DNA of 64,000 bases, from positions 3,765,001 through 3,829,000 of the forward strand of contig NC_009719.1 in assembly GCF_000017565.1 (NCBI RefSeq), written 5' to 3'. Made by a program: the position numbers and the translations under genes. Source of the DNA: Parvibaculum lavamentivorans DS-1. Lineage in GTDB: Bacteria > Pseudomonadota > Alphaproteobacteria > Parvibaculales > Parvibaculaceae. Shown piece by piece: positions 16,290 through 25,811 of this stretch. How positions within the stretch are numbered: position 1 is the stretch's first letter; each line of letters starts with the position of its first letter. The notes below the pieces were generated by a model that worked only from the letters and a program-made list of their open reading frames with translations, did not search any database and was not told the origin of the DNA.

Positions 16290-18029
16290 ATGGCCGATGA
16301 CCACGAGTTTCGTGTTCGGCCTGGGCGCATCCGGTCAACCCGTGCGCAGTCGGCTCGGCCCTTCATCGCGCAGGCGCTGGCCGCCGCGAAGAAGGCGGGC
16401 GGCGGCGTCTCGCGCTCCGGGCGCGTCGTTGCCGCCAATCGCTCGCGCTTCGGCCGAGGCCAGCGCGCCAGCATCCAAGCGAACCGCCTCATCACAGCGC
16501 GCACGCGCGGCGCTGTCATCAAGGCCCGCGTCGTGCGGCGCTCCGGCCGCACCGCGCCGCTCGGCACGCATCTCGATTATCTCCGCCGCGACGGCGTGAC
16601 CCGTGATGGAGAAAAGGCCCGACTGTTCGGGCCGGGAACGGAGGAAGCTGATGGCCGCGCCTTCTCCGGGCGATGCGAAGATGATCGCCATCATTTCCGC
16701 TTCATCGTCTCACCGGACGACGCCGTGGAGATGTCGGACCTCAAGTCCTTCACCCGCGATCTTGTCGGCCAGATGGAAAGGGATCTGGACACGCGGCTCG
16801 ATTGGGTTGCGGTCGATCACTGGAACACCGAGCATCCTCACGTCCATCTAATCGTGCGCGGCGTCCGCGACGACGGCCAGGACCTCGTGATCTCGCGCGA
16901 CTACATCAAGGAGGGCATGCGCGATCGCGCGCGTGACCTCATCACACAAGAGCTTGGCCCGCGCACGGATCTCGATATTCGCCGCACGCTCGAACGCCAG
17001 ATCGAGGCGGAGCGCTGGACGCAACTCGATCGGCAGCTTGTCCGCGACGCGGGAAAGACCGGCGTCATCGATGTCGCCCCGCAGGTCGGTCGCCAGCCCG
17101 ACGCCTACGCCGTCGAGAAGGTCGGCCGCCTGCGCAAACTCGCAGCCCTCGGCCTCGCCAGTGAAGTCGGACCTGGCCAGTGGATGATCGACGATCAGGC
17201 TGAGGTGACGCTGCGCCAGCTCGGCGAACGCGGCGACATCATCAAGCGCATGCACCGCGCGCTCACCGAACGCGGTATAGACCGCGGCTCGGGCAACTAC
17301 GTCCTGGCAGGGGAAAGCCTCGATGTGCCGGTCATCGGCCGTCTGGTCGAGCGCGGCCTCGATGACGAGCTGAAGGGAACGGCCTACGCCGTGGTCGACG
17401 GCGTCGATGGTCGGACCCACCACATCCGCTTGCCGCATCTCGATGCGGCGGGGGACAGCGCGCCGGGCTCGATCGTCGAGCTGCGCACCTTCGAAGATGC
17501 TCGCGGCGAACGCCGCGTCGCGCTCGCCGTCCGCTCCGATCTCGATCTCAAGCATCAGGTGAACGCCTCGGGCGCGACCTGGCTCGACCGGCAATCCATC
17601 GCCCGCGAACCCCTCGCCATGTCGGAGGGCGGCTTCGGCGCCGAGGTGCGGCAGGCGATGCGACAACGGGCGGAGCATCTGGTCCACGAAGGTCTCGCCG
17701 AGCAGCAAGGCCGCCGCGTCATCTTCAGCCGCAACCTGATCGAGACGCTTCGGCGCCGTGAGGTCGACGCCGTTGCCGACCGGCTCGCGAAGGAGACAGG
17801 CCAGCCGTTCAAAGCGGCCGGCAATGGCGAATATGTCGCCGGCACCTATCGCCAGCGCATGACGCTCGCATCCGGCCGCTTCGCGATGATCGATAACGGC
17901 CTCGGCTTCCAGCTCGTGCCTTGGTCGCCGTCCCTCGAAAGCCAGCTCGGCAAACACGTCTCCGGGGTCGCCCGCGGAGACGGCGGTGTCGACTGGAGCT
18001 TCGGCCGCAAGCGGGGGCTCGGCCTCTAA
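16290..18029 (+). CDS. Relaxase/mobilisation protein with DUF3363 C-terminus (VirD2/RlxS-like)
   Basis: A 579-residue relaxase. The N-terminal domain carries HLDYLRRDG (Tyr97, a candidate for DNA attack) and the metal-binding histidine motif HPHVH (His182, 184, 186) preceded by FRFIVSPDDAVEM. The rest, from about residue 230, matches the DUF3363 region typical of relaxases on alphaproteobacterial ICEs such as RlxS of ICEMlSymR7A. It nicks one strand at oriT and pilots it through TraG and the Trb channel. The ATG is chosen over an upstream TTG. A very basic N-terminal 80 residues probably bind DNA. Confidence 0.9.
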   Translation: MADDHEFRVRPGRIRSTRAQSARPFIAQALAAAKKAGGGVSRSGRVVAANRSRFGRGQRASIQANRLITARTRGAVIKARVVRRSGRTAPLGTHLDYLRRDGVTRDGEKARLFGPGTEEADGRAFSGRCEDDRHHFRFIVSPDDAVEMSDLKSFTRDLVGQMERDLDTRLDWVAVDHWNTEHPHVHLIVRGVRDDGQDLVISRDYIKEGMRDRARDLITQELGPRTDLDIRRTLERQIEAERWTQLDRQLVRDAGKTGVIDVAPQVGRQPDAYAVEKVGRLRKLAALGLASEVGPGQWMIDDQAEVTLRQLGERGDIIKRMHRALTERGIDRGSGNYVLAGESLDVPVIGRLVERGLDDELKGTAYAVVDGVDGRTHHIRLPHLDAAGDSAPGSIVELRTFEDARGERRVALAVRSDLDLKHQVNASGATWLDRQSIAREPLAMSEGGFGAEVRQAMRQRAEHLVHEGLAEQQGRRVIFSRNLIETLRRREVDAVADRLAKETGQPFKAAGNGEYVAGTYRQRMTLASGRFAMIDNGLGFQLVPWSPSLESQLGKHVSGVARGDGGVDWSFGRKRGLGL

Positions 18030-18055
18030 TCACCTAAGAAGAAAGGACCGCAGCA

Positions 18056-20047
18056 ATGTCCGCGACCAAAATCCTGTGGGGCCAGATCGCCGTCGTCTTC
18101 CTCATCGTGCTGCTCACCACCTGGGCGGCGACGCAATATGTCGCATGGAGCCTCGGCTTTCAGGCGCAGCTCGGCACGCCCTGGTTTTCCCTGTTCGGCC
18201 TACCGATCTACTATCCGCCAGCGTTCTTCTGGTGGTGGTATTTCTACGACGCCTACGCGCCGGAGGTCTTCGCCAAGGGCGGGATGATCTCGGCGTCGGG
18301 CGGCTTCATCGCCATAGCCGTCGCCATCGGCATGTCGGTCTGGCGCGCCCGCGAAGCAAAAAGCGCGGCGACCTACGGCTCCGCCCGCTGGGCGGGAAAG
18401 GACGAAGTGAAAGCCGCGGGCCTGCTCAGTCCCGACGGTGTCGTGCTCGGCCGCTATGATCGCGACTATCTCCGTCATGACGGCCCCGAGCATGTGCTTT
18501 GCTTCGCCCCGACCCGATCGGGCAAGGGCGTCGGCCTGGTCGTGCCGTCCCTGTTGACCTGGCCGGGCTCGGCCATCGTCCACGACATCAAAGGGGAAAA
18601 CTGGCAGCTCACCGCCGGTTTCCGCGCCCGGCATGGCCGCGTTCTGCTGTTCGACCCGACCAACCCCAAATCGTCGGCCTACAATCCGCTGCTCGAGGTG
18701 CGCCGCGGCGAATGGGAAGTCCGCGACGTTCAGAACATCGCTGACATCCTGGTCGATCCCGAAGGCTCGCTCGAAAAGCGGAACCATTGGGAGAAGACCA
18801 GTCATGCCCTGCTGGTCGGCGCCATCCTGCATGTCCTCTACGCCGAAGACGACAAGACATTGGCCGGCGTCGCCGCCTTCCTGTCCGATCCGAAGCGCCC
18901 GATCGAGTCGACGCTTGCCGCGATGATGAAGACCAGCCACCTCGGCGAAGCCGGGCCGCATCTCGTCATCGCCAGCGCCGCACGCGAGCTGCTCAACAAA
19001 TCGGACAACGAACGCTCGGGCGTGCTCTCCACCGCCATGTCGTTTCTCGGCCTCTACCGCGATCCTGTCGTCGCCGAGGTGACGCGGCGCTGCGACTGGC
19101 GGATCAGCGACATGGTGGGCGGCAAGCTCCCGACCACACTCTACCTTGTCGTGCCGCCGTCCGACATCAACCGCACCAAGCCGCTGATACGCCTGATCCT
19201 CAATCAGGTCGGTCGCCGTCTCACCGAGGATCTGCAAGCAAAGGTCGGGCGGCATCGCCTGCTGCTCATGCTCGACGAGTTTCCCGCCCTCGGCCGCCTC
19301 GATTTCTTCGAGTCCGCGCTGGCTTTCATGGCGGGCTACGGCCTCAAGAGCTTTCTGATCGCGCAATCGCTGAACCAGATCGAGAAGGCTTACGGCCCGA
19401 ACAATTCGATCCTCGACAACTGCCATGTGCGCGTTTCCTTTGCGACGAACGACGAAAGGACCGCGAAGCGGGTCAGCGACGCGCTCGGAACCGCGACCGA
19501 GATGAAGGCGATGAAGAATTACGCCGGGCATCGGCTCTCGCCCTGGCTCGGCCATTTGATGGTGTCGCGCTCGGAGACCGCGCGTCAGCTCCTGACACCA
19601 GGCGAAATCATGCAGCTCCCGCCGACCGACGAGATCGTCATGGTCGCCGGGACGCCGCCGATCCGGGCGAAGAAGGCGCGCTACTATGAAGATGCCCGCT
19701 TCAAGGAACGCATCATGTCACCGCCGGGGCTGGCGCGGCCTGCTGAAGGTCGGCCCGACGATTGGAGCAAGCTGCCGATCCCCGCGCGCCCGGACATGAC
19801 CGAAAACGCTGCGCCAACGACGAGCGGTGACAACGAAGAGGATTCCACCGAGTCCGAACGTCGGCATCAGCCCGAACTCAACCGGGTGAACCCCATCGAA
19901 AAGAAGGCGCCGATCGACAATGAGTTTGAGATCGATTTGCCTGACGACACAGAGGACGCCGCCGCGCGCAACCAGCGGCTGACCCGCGTCATGCGCGGCG
20001 TTGCCCGCCAGGTCTCGCTCGATCCCAATGACGGCATGGAGCTGTAG
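18056..20047 (+). CDS. traG: Type IV coupling protein TraG/VirD4
   Basis: A 663-residue membrane ATPase that hands the relaxase-DNA complex to the mating pore. Two or three N-terminal membrane segments lie in residues 1-105 (KILWGQIAVVFLIVLLTTWAA, YYPPAFFWWWYFY, GGFIAIAVAIGMSVW). Walker A is PTRSGKG at 152-158; Walker B is LLLMLDEFPALGRL at about residue 402. The C-terminal 70 residues are acidic and disordered. Family typical in length. The relaxase gene ends 26 bases upstream, and a CopG-like gene follows by 4 bases, a common ICE order. Confidence 0.95.
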   Translation: MSATKILWGQIAVVFLIVLLTTWAATQYVAWSLGFQAQLGTPWFSLFGLPIYYPPAFFWWWYFYDAYAPEVFAKGGMISASGGFIAIAVAIGMSVWRAREAKSAATYGSARWAGKDEVKAAGLLSPDGVVLGRYDRDYLRHDGPEHVLCFAPTRSGKGVGLVVPSLLTWPGSAIVHDIKGENWQLTAGFRARHGRVLLFDPTNPKSSAYNPLLEVRRGEWEVRDVQNIADILVDPEGSLEKRNHWEKTSHALLVGAILHVLYAEDDKTLAGVAAFLSDPKRPIESTLAAMMKTSHLGEAGPHLVIASAARELLNKSDNERSGVLSTAMSFLGLYRDPVVAEVTRRCDWRISDMVGGKLPTTLYLVVPPSDINRTKPLIRLILNQVGRRLTEDLQAKVGRHRLLLMLDEFPALGRLDFFESALAFMAGYGLKSFLIAQSLNQIEKAYGPNNSILDNCHVRVSFATNDERTAKRVSDALGTATEMKAMKNYAGHRLSPWLGHLMVSRSETARQLLTPGEIMQLPPTDEIVMVAGTPPIRAKKARYYEDARFKERIMSPPGLARPAEGRPDDWSKLPIPARPDMTENAAPTTSGDNEEDSTESERRHQPELNRVNPIEKKAPIDNEFEIDLPDDTEDAAARNQRLTRVMRGVARQVSLDPNDGMEL

Positions 20048-20051
20048 CACC

Positions 20052-20501
20052 ATGACCGGACGCAAGAAGAAGGTGCCGATTTCCGTATATCTCGACCCCG
20101 ACATCATGGCGACACTATCGGACTATGCAGGCCGACGCGAACAACCGCTCTCCCTGATCGCAGAGGCCGCCATCGCGTCCTTCCTGTCGCCGGACGACGC
20201 TGAGCGGCGTGAAGCCGTGGTCGCCAAACGCCTCGATCAGATCGATCGCCGTCTCAACCGCATGGAGCGCGACATCGGGATCTCCGTCGAGACCATGGCC
20301 GTATTCATCCGGTTCTGGCTCAACACGACGCCGGCGCTGCCCGAGCCCGCAGCCCAGGCAGCGCGCGCCATGGTCGGGAAGCGCTACGAGGCGTTCATCG
20401 CGGCCCTTGGACGGCGCTTGGCCCAGGGACCGAAACTTCGGCAGGAGATCGTTGAAGATGTCGGCGAGTCGCCGTCCAGCCCGACAGAGAGCGATCCATA
20501 G
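20052..20501 (+). CDS. CopG/ribbon-helix-helix family protein
   Basis: A 149-residue protein. The first 50 residues (KKKVPISVYLDPDIMATLSDYAGRREQPLSLIAEAAIASFLSPD) form a ribbon-helix-helix DNA-binding domain; residues about 55-80 (AVVAKRLDQIDRRLNRMERDIG) are a coiled coil. This CopG-type gene regularly sits between traG and trbB in this class of ICE and probably binds DNA as an accessory relaxosome or regulatory factor. Four bases separate it from traG. Confidence 0.85.
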   Translation: MTGRKKKVPISVYLDPDIMATLSDYAGRREQPLSLIAEAAIASFLSPDDAERREAVVAKRLDQIDRRLNRMERDIGISVETMAVFIRFWLNTTPALPEPAAQAARAMVGKRYEAFIAALGRRLAQGPKLRQEIVEDVGESPSSPTESDP

Positions 20502-20587
20502 GCTTCGGCGCGCGTGGATCAATAGCATCGCCCAACCGCCGTTCTCCTGTATTTGCACGCCACGCTACTACGACGACCGATACTTGT

Positions 20588-20604
20588 TGAATCAGCCTGA
20601 TTCA
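20588..20604. promoter_or_regulatory. Palindromic operator candidate upstream of the trb operon
   Basis: Perfect 7-bp arms TGAATCA and TGATTCA around GCC, in the only sizeable gap (168 bases) before the trb genes. The surrounding DNA is AT-richer than average, so a promoter here is likely. The binding protein is unknown; it does not look like a typical TraR box. Confidence 0.5.
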
Positions 20605-20645
20605 CGGCTCTTTTAATCACCCCGATCCGGGGACCCTCTTTTCCA

Positions 20646-20665
20646 GCCCCGTCAGGAAGCGGGGC
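20646..20665 (+). promoter_or_regulatory. Hairpin with the trbB ribosome site in its loop
   Basis: GCCCCG and CGGGGC can pair around an 8-base loop, TCAGGAAG, which holds the AGGA that is best placed (12 bases) before the trbB ATG. Presenting the ribosome site in a loop may set the translation rate of the operon's first gene. Confidence 0.4.
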
Positions 20666-20669
20666 AGGA

Positions 20670-21653
20670 ATGACCAATATCAGCCAGAAGCCGGAGGCGT
20701 TCGCGCGCGGTGCGCGCATGCTTCGCACCGCGCTCGGCTCGACCATCACCCATTTTCTCGAAGACCCGGCCGTGGTCGAAATCATGCTGAACCCGGACGG
20801 CCGTCTCTGGGTAGATCGCCTCTCCGAAGGGCTGGCCGATACGGGTGAGACGCTGTCGCCTGCCGATGGCGAGCGCATCGTGCGGCTGGTCGCTCACCAT
20901 GTCGGCGTCGAGGTGCATCCGCGCAGCCCGCGAGTCTCCGCCGAGCTTCCTGAGACGGGAGAGCGGTTCGAGGGCTTGCTGCCGCCCGTTGTCGCCGCAC
21001 CGGCCTTCGCCATCCGCAAGCCCGCCGTAGCGATCTTCACGCTCGACGATTATGTGGCCGCCGGAATCATGTTCGCCGACCAGGCGGCGACGCTACGCGC
21101 AGCCGTGATGGCGCGCGCCAATATCCTTGTCGCAGGCGGCACTTCCACCGGCAAAACCACGCTGACCAATGCGCTTCTGGCCGAGGTCGCCAAGACGGCG
21201 GATCGCGTCGTCATCATCGAGGATACCCGCGAGCTTCAGTGCGCCGCGCCCAATCTTGTCGCCATGCGGACCAAGGATGGAGTGGCCACGCTCTCGGAGC
21301 TGGTTCGCTCTTCGCTACGCCTGCGCCCCGATCGCATTCCCATCGGCGAGGTGCGCGGCTCTGAAGCTCTCGATCTCCTGAAAGCATGGGGAACCGGCCA
21401 CCCCGGCGGCATCGGCACGATCCACGCCGGGAGCGGCATCGGCGCGCTGCGCCGCCTTGAACAACTCATCCAGGAGGCCGTCGTCACGGTCCCGCGCGCC
21501 CTGATCGCCGAGACCATCGATCTTGTTGCCGTCCTCTCCGGCCGCGGCTCCGCGCGCCGGCTCGCCGAACTCGCCCGCGTCGATGGGCTCGGTCCGGACG
21601 GCGACTACGCCATCACCCCCGCAACCCTTGACCGTACAGGAGCGCCATCATGA
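20670..21653 (+). CDS. trbB: TrbB, conjugal transfer ATPase (VirB11 family)
   Basis: A 327-residue VirB11-type hexameric ATPase that drives pilus assembly and substrate transfer at the inner membrane. Visible: N-terminal domain [23 protein letters not shown], Walker [10 protein letters not shown] at 156-164, the Asp box [11 protein letters not shown], Walker B-like [20 protein letters not shown], and the His box [13 protein letters not shown]. It is the first gene of the trb operon and overlaps trbC as ATGA. Confidence 0.95.
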   Translation: MTNISQKPEAFARGARMLRTALGSTITHFLEDPAVVEIMLNPDGRLWVDRLSEGLADTGETLSPADGERIVRLVAHHVGVEVHPRSPRVSAELPETGERFEGLLPPVVAAPAFAIRKPAVAIFTLDDYVAAGIMFADQAATLRAAVMARANILVAGGTSTGKTTLTNALLAEVAKTADRVVIIEDTRELQCAAPNLVAMRTKDGVATLSELVRSSLRLRPDRIPIGEVRGSEALDLLKAWGTGHPGGIGTIHAGSGIGALRRLEQLIQEAVVTVPRALIAETIDLVAVLSGRGSARRLAELARVDGLGPDGDYAITPATLDRTGAPS

Positions 21654-21982
21654 TCCGCACCACCATGCGCGTTCGCCGCTATGCCGCGACGGCCGCCGCC
21701 TTCATCTACATCAATCTCGTCCTCGTTCCCGCCGCCCATGCCTCCGGCTCGTCCATGCCGTGGGAAGCACCGCTCCAGAAAATTCTCGAATCCATCGAAG
21801 GGCCGGTCGCCAAGATCGTCGCCGTCATCATCATCATCGCCACCGGCCTGGCGCTGGCGTTCGGTGACACGTCCGGCGGCTTCCGGAAGCTGATCCAGAT
21901 CGTCTTCGGTCTCAGCATCGCGTTTGCGGCGTCGAGCTTCTTCCTGTCGTTCTTCTCATTCGGCGGCGGGGCGCTCATCTGA
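21650..21982 (+). CDS. trbC: TrbC, pilin precursor
   Basis: A 110-residue VirB2/TrbC-type pilin precursor. A signal peptide ends near LVPAAHASG, followed by two hydrophobic segments (IVAVIIIIATGLALAFG and IVFGLSIAFAASSFFLSFFSF) separated by a short polar loop. In RP4 the TrbC pilin is trimmed and made circular by TraF, encoded here at 14302-14847. Overlaps trbB and trbD. Confidence 0.93.
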   Translation: MIRTTMRVRRYAATAAAFIYINLVLVPAAHASGSSMPWEAPLQKILESIEGPVAKIVAVIIIIATGLALAFGDTSGGFRKLIQIVFGLSIAFAASSFFLSFFSFGGGALI

Positions 21983-22263
21983 TGGCGGCGGCGTTCGAAC
22001 AACTCGACGCGGTGCCGGGTTTCACCGTCCCGGTTCACCGGGCGCTGACCGAGCACATTCTGCTCGGCGGCGCACCGCGCGCACTCGCCATCCTGAACGG
22101 CACGCTGGCCGGAGCCGTGGGCCTTGGCCTGCGCCTCTGGCTCGTCGGTCTGCTGATCTGGGCCATTGGCCATATCGCAGCCGTATGGGCTGCAAAGCGC
22201 GATCCCCTCTTCGTCGAGGTCGGTCGCCGTCACCTGCGCATCCCCGCTCATCTGTCCGTCTGA
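21982..22263 (+). CDS. trbD: TrbD, VirB3-like inner-membrane protein
   Basis: A 93-residue VirB3-family protein. After the short polar start (FEQLDAVPGFTVPVHRALTEHILLGGAPR, a conserved TrbD opening) there are two membrane segments around ALAILNGTLAGAVGLGL and WLVGLLIWAIGHIAAVWAAKRDPLFVEV. It recruits the pilin and works with the ATPase TrbE. Overlaps trbC by one base (TGATG). Confidence 0.92.
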   Translation: MAAAFEQLDAVPGFTVPVHRALTEHILLGGAPRALAILNGTLAGAVGLGLRLWLVGLLIWAIGHIAAVWAAKRDPLFVEVGRRHLRIPAHLSV

Positions 22264-22277
22264 GGAAGCGCATCGCC

Positions 22278-24728
22278 ATGATGAATCTTGCCGAATATCG
22301 CCGCACCGCAACCCGCCTCGCTGACTATCTGCCCTGGGCCGCGCTCGTCGCCGAGGGCGTCGTGCTCAACAAGGACGGCAGCTTTCAGCGCACGGCGCGG
22401 TTCCGCGGCCCTGATCTGGACTCCGCGGTCGCCGCCGAACTGGTCGCCGTCGCCGGGCGGCTCAACAACGCATTCCGTCGTCTCGGATCGGGTTGGGCCA
22501 TCTTCGTCGAGGCGCAGCGGCACGAGGCGTCGATCTATCCAGCGGACCTGTTTCCCGACGCCGCCGCAGCGCTTCTCGATGCCGAGCGCAAAGCCGATTT
22601 CGAGGAGGCCGGCGCGCATTACGTCTCCGGCTACTATCTCACCATCACCTATCTGCCGCCGGCCGAGGATGCCGCGCGCACCGAAGCCTGGCTCTATGAG
22701 GGCCGCGAACGTGCTGGCATCGATCCGAAGGAAATCCTGAACACCTTTGTCGACCGCACCGATCGCGTGCTGGCGCTGCTCGACGGCTTCATGCCGGAAT
22801 GCCAGTGGCTCGATAGCAGCGAGACGCTGACATATCTCCATTCGACCGTCTCGACCAAACGGCACCGCGTCCGTGTGCCCGAAACGCCGGTCTATCTCGA
22901 CGCGCTGCTCGCCGACCAACCGCTCACCGGCGGCCTGGAGCCGCGTCTCGGAACCGCGCATCTGCGCGTTCTCACCATTGTCGGTTTCCCGACCGCGACC
23001 ACGCCCGGCATCCTCGACGATCTCAATCGGCTCGCCTTTCCCTATCGCTGGTCGACGCGCGCCATCCTGCTCGACAAGACCGACGCGACCAAGCTGCTGA
23101 CCAAAATCCGCCGCCAATGGTTCGCGAAGCGCAAAAGCATCGCCGCGATCCTGAAAGAGGTGCTGACCAACGAGGCGTCCGCGCTGGTCGATACCGACGC
23201 CTCGAACAAGGCGGCGGACGCCGATCTCGCCCTCCAGGAACTCGGCGCTGACTACGCCGGCCAATCCTATGTCACCGCGACGATCGCGGTATGGGACAAC
23301 GATCCCCGAGTTGCCGACGAGAAGCTTCGCCTCGCCGAGAAAGTCATCCAGGGCCGCGACTTCACGGCCATGACTGAAACGATCAATGCCGTCGATGCCT
23401 GGCTGGGCTCATTGCCGGGGCATGTTTACGCCAACGTGCGCCAGCCCCCGATTTCGACGCTGAATCTCGCCCACATGATCCCGCTCTCGGCGGTGTGGGC
23501 GGGGCCGGAACGGGACGAGCATTTGGGTAGCTCCCCCTTGCTGTTCGGCAAGACCGAAGGCTCGACCCCGTTCCGGTTTTCTCTCCATGTCGGCGACGTC
23601 GGTCACACGCTCGTCGTCGGCCCGACCGGCGCCGGCAAATCGGTGCTCCTCGCCATCATGGCCTTGCAGTTCCGGCGCTATGCCGGTGCCCAGGTCTTCG
23701 CCTTCGACTTCGGCGGTTCGATCCGCACCGCCGCGCTCGCCATGGGCGGTGATTGGCACGATCTCGGCGGCGATCTCACCGAGGGCGTGGACTCCTCGGT
23801 CTCGCTGCAACCGCTCGCGCGCATTCACGACACGCCCGAACGCGCCTGGGCGGCCGACTGGATCGTCGCCATCCTGATCCGCGAGGGCATCGCAATCACC
23901 CCCGAGGTGAAGGAGCACCTCTGGTCGGCGCTGACCTCGCTGGCGTCGGCGCCGGTCGAGGAACGCACGATCACCGGCCTCACGGTGTTGCTCCAATCGA
24001 ACGACCTGAAGCAGGCTCTGCGACCGTATTGCGTGGGCGGCCCCTATGGGCGGCTACTCGACGCCGAGGCCGAACATCTCGGCTCGGCATCGGTGCAGGC
24101 GTTCGAGATCGAGGGACTGGTCGGGACTGGCGCGGCACCCGCCGTCCTCGCCTATCTCTTCCATCGCATCGGCGACCGTCTCGACGGCTCGCCGACGCTG
24201 CTCATCATCGACGAGGGCTGGCTCGCACTCGATGACGATGCCTTCTCCGGGCAATTGCGCGAATGGCTGAAGACGCTGCGCAAGAAAAACGCCAGCGTCA
24301 TCTTCGCCACGCAGTCGCTGTCCGACATCGACAACAGCAACATCGCCCCGGCCATCATCGAGAGCTGCCCGACAAGGCTGCTCCTGCCGAACGAACGCGC
24401 GATCGAGCCGCAGATCACGGAGATCTATCGGCGCTTCGGTCTCAACGACCGCCAGATCGAAATCCTCGCGCGGGCCACGCCCAAGCGCGACTATTACTGC
24501 CAGTCGCGGCGCGGCAATCGCCTGTTCGAGCTGGGCCTCTCCGAAGTCGGTCTCGCGCTCGCCGCCACCTCCTCCAAGACCGACCAGTCCGAGATCGCGC
24601 GCACCGTCGCCGAGCATGGCCGCGAGGGCTTTCTCGCCGCCTGGCTGCGCCTGCGCGGCGCCGAGTGGGCCGCAGACCTCATCCCTGACCTCACGAACCT
24701 CACCCCCCAGCAGTCCGAGAAGGAGTAA
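22278..24728 (+). CDS. trbE: TrbE, conjugal transfer ATPase (VirB4 family)
   Basis: An 816-residue VirB4/CagE-type ATPase, the largest motor of the mating pore. N-terminal CagE_TrbE_VirB domain (residues about 180-390), Walker A GPTGAGKS at 448-455, Walker B LLIIDEGWLALDD at about residue 639. Two adjacent ATG codons are possible starts; the first is used. Length matches the family. Overlaps trbJ by one base. Confidence 0.95.
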   Translation: MMNLAEYRRTATRLADYLPWAALVAEGVVLNKDGSFQRTARFRGPDLDSAVAAELVAVAGRLNNAFRRLGSGWAIFVEAQRHEASIYPADLFPDAAAALLDAERKADFEEAGAHYVSGYYLTITYLPPAEDAARTEAWLYEGRERAGIDPKEILNTFVDRTDRVLALLDGFMPECQWLDSSETLTYLHSTVSTKRHRVRVPETPVYLDALLADQPLTGGLEPRLGTAHLRVLTIVGFPTATTPGILDDLNRLAFPYRWSTRAILLDKTDATKLLTKIRRQWFAKRKSIAAILKEVLTNEASALVDTDASNKAADADLALQELGADYAGQSYVTATIAVWDNDPRVADEKLRLAEKVIQGRDFTAMTETINAVDAWLGSLPGHVYANVRQPPISTLNLAHMIPLSAVWAGPERDEHLGSSPLLFGKTEGSTPFRFSLHVGDVGHTLVVGPTGAGKSVLLAIMALQFRRYAGAQVFAFDFGGSIRTAALAMGGDWHDLGGDLTEGVDSSVSLQPLARIHDTPERAWAADWIVAILIREGIAITPEVKEHLWSALTSLASAPVEERTITGLTVLLQSNDLKQALRPYCVGGPYGRLLDAEAEHLGSASVQAFEIEGLVGTGAAPAVLAYLFHRIGDRLDGSPTLLIIDEGWLALDDDAFSGQLREWLKTLRKKNASVIFATQSLSDIDNSNIAPAIIESCPTRLLLPNERAIEPQITEIYRRFGLNDRQIEILARATPKRDYYCQSRRGNRLFELGLSEVGLALAATSSKTDQSEIARTVAEHGREGFLAAWLRLRGAEWAADLIPDLTNLTPQQSEKE

Positions 24729-25513
24729 TGACCATGAATACGCTTCGTTCACGCCCGCGCGCGATGTCGCTCGCGGCCTTCATCCTGGCGATACCGCTCG
24801 CCGCATCGCCGGTGCTGACCGCGCCAGCGCACGCGCAATTCGGCTTCGGCGGTATCGTCTATGACCCTACCAACTACGCCCAGAACGTCCTGACGGCGGC
24901 GCGGTCCCTCGAGCAGATCAACAACCAGATCCGCTCGCTTCAAAACGAGGCGCAGAGCCTCATCAACCAAGCCAAGAATCTGGCGAACCTGCCGTACTCG
25001 GCGCTCCAGCAGATTCAACAGAACGTCCAACGCACCCAGCAGCTCCTCGGCCAGGCGGAGAACATCTCTTTCGACGTCCAGAACGTCGATCGGATGTTCC
25101 AGCAGCAATATGGCAGCGTCTCACTGTCGTCGTCGGACGCCAAGCTCATCACCGACGCTCGCTCGCGCTGGCAGAACACCGTCGGCGGCTTGCAGGACGC
25201 CATGCGCATTCAGGCCGGTGTCGTCGGCAATATCGACAGCAATCGCACGCAGATGTCGAACCTCGTCAGCCAGAGTCAAGGCGCGCAGGGTGCGTTGCAG
25301 GCGACACAGGCCGGCAATCAGCTTCTCGCGCTGCAATCGCAGCAGCTCTCCGACCTGATCGCGCTGATCTCCGCCAACGGCCGGGCCACGGCGCTGACTG
25401 ACGCGGAGCGCGCGGCGGCGGCTGATCAGGGCCGGGAGCAGCGCCGCCGCTTCCTCACGCCGGGCGCGGGCTATCAGCCCGGCAACGCGCAGATGTTCGG
25501 CAACGGCAACTGA
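24728..25513 (+). CDS. trbJ: TrbJ, VirB5-like transfer protein
   Basis: A 261-residue periplasmic protein of the TrbJ/VirB5 family. The signal peptide (AMSLAAFILAIPLAASPVLTAPAHAQ) should be cut after AHA. The mature part begins FGFGGIVYDPTNYAQNVLTAARSLEQINNQIRSLQNEAQSLINQAKNLANLP, the characteristic TrbJ helical region, and is Gln/Asn-rich. VirB5-type proteins sit at the pilus tip. The stop of trbE and the ATG overlap (TAATG). Confidence 0.93.
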   Translation: MTMNTLRSRPRAMSLAAFILAIPLAASPVLTAPAHAQFGFGGIVYDPTNYAQNVLTAARSLEQINNQIRSLQNEAQSLINQAKNLANLPYSALQQIQQNVQRTQQLLGQAENISFDVQNVDRMFQQQYGSVSLSSSDAKLITDARSRWQNTVGGLQDAMRIQAGVVGNIDSNRTQMSNLVSQSQGAQGALQATQAGNQLLALQSQQLSDLIALISANGRATALTDAERAAAADQGREQRRRFLTPGAGYQPGNAQMFGNGN

Positions 25514-25523
25514 GGTCGCGGCC

Positions 25524-25808
25524 ATGGACGGCAAGATGCTGGCCCGGCTGGGCGCCATCGTTTTCGTATCGTTCGCCATCACGGCGACGGCGATCGAGAT
25601 GACCCGGAAGGACGCGGCCCCTGAAATGGAGCGCGTCCACGCTGTCGAACCCAAGCGCGATGCGCTCCGCGAAGGGCAGCGCCGGTGCCAGCAGCTTGGC
25701 CAGGCAGCGGCGAGCGATACCGACTGCATGCGCATCTGGGCCGAGAGCCGCGATCGCTTCCTCGGCCGCCCCCCGGCGCCTGCCGTCCCGACAACAGAAG
25801 GACGGTGA
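25524..25808 (+). CDS. trbK: TrbK-like entry-exclusion protein
   Basis: A 94-residue protein with an N-terminal membrane anchor (LGAIVFVSFAITATAIEM) and a charged periplasmic part with two cysteines (RRCQQLG and DTDCMRIW). Sequence and position between trbJ and trbL identify it as the alternative TrbK family, thought to block entry of a second copy of the element. It lacks the lipobox of RP4 TrbK. Confidence 0.85.
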   Translation: MDGKMLARLGAIVFVSFAITATAIEMTRKDAAPEMERVHAVEPKRDALREGQRRCQQLGQAAASDTDCMRIWAESRDRFLGRPPAPAVPTTEGR

Positions 25809-25811
25809 ACC

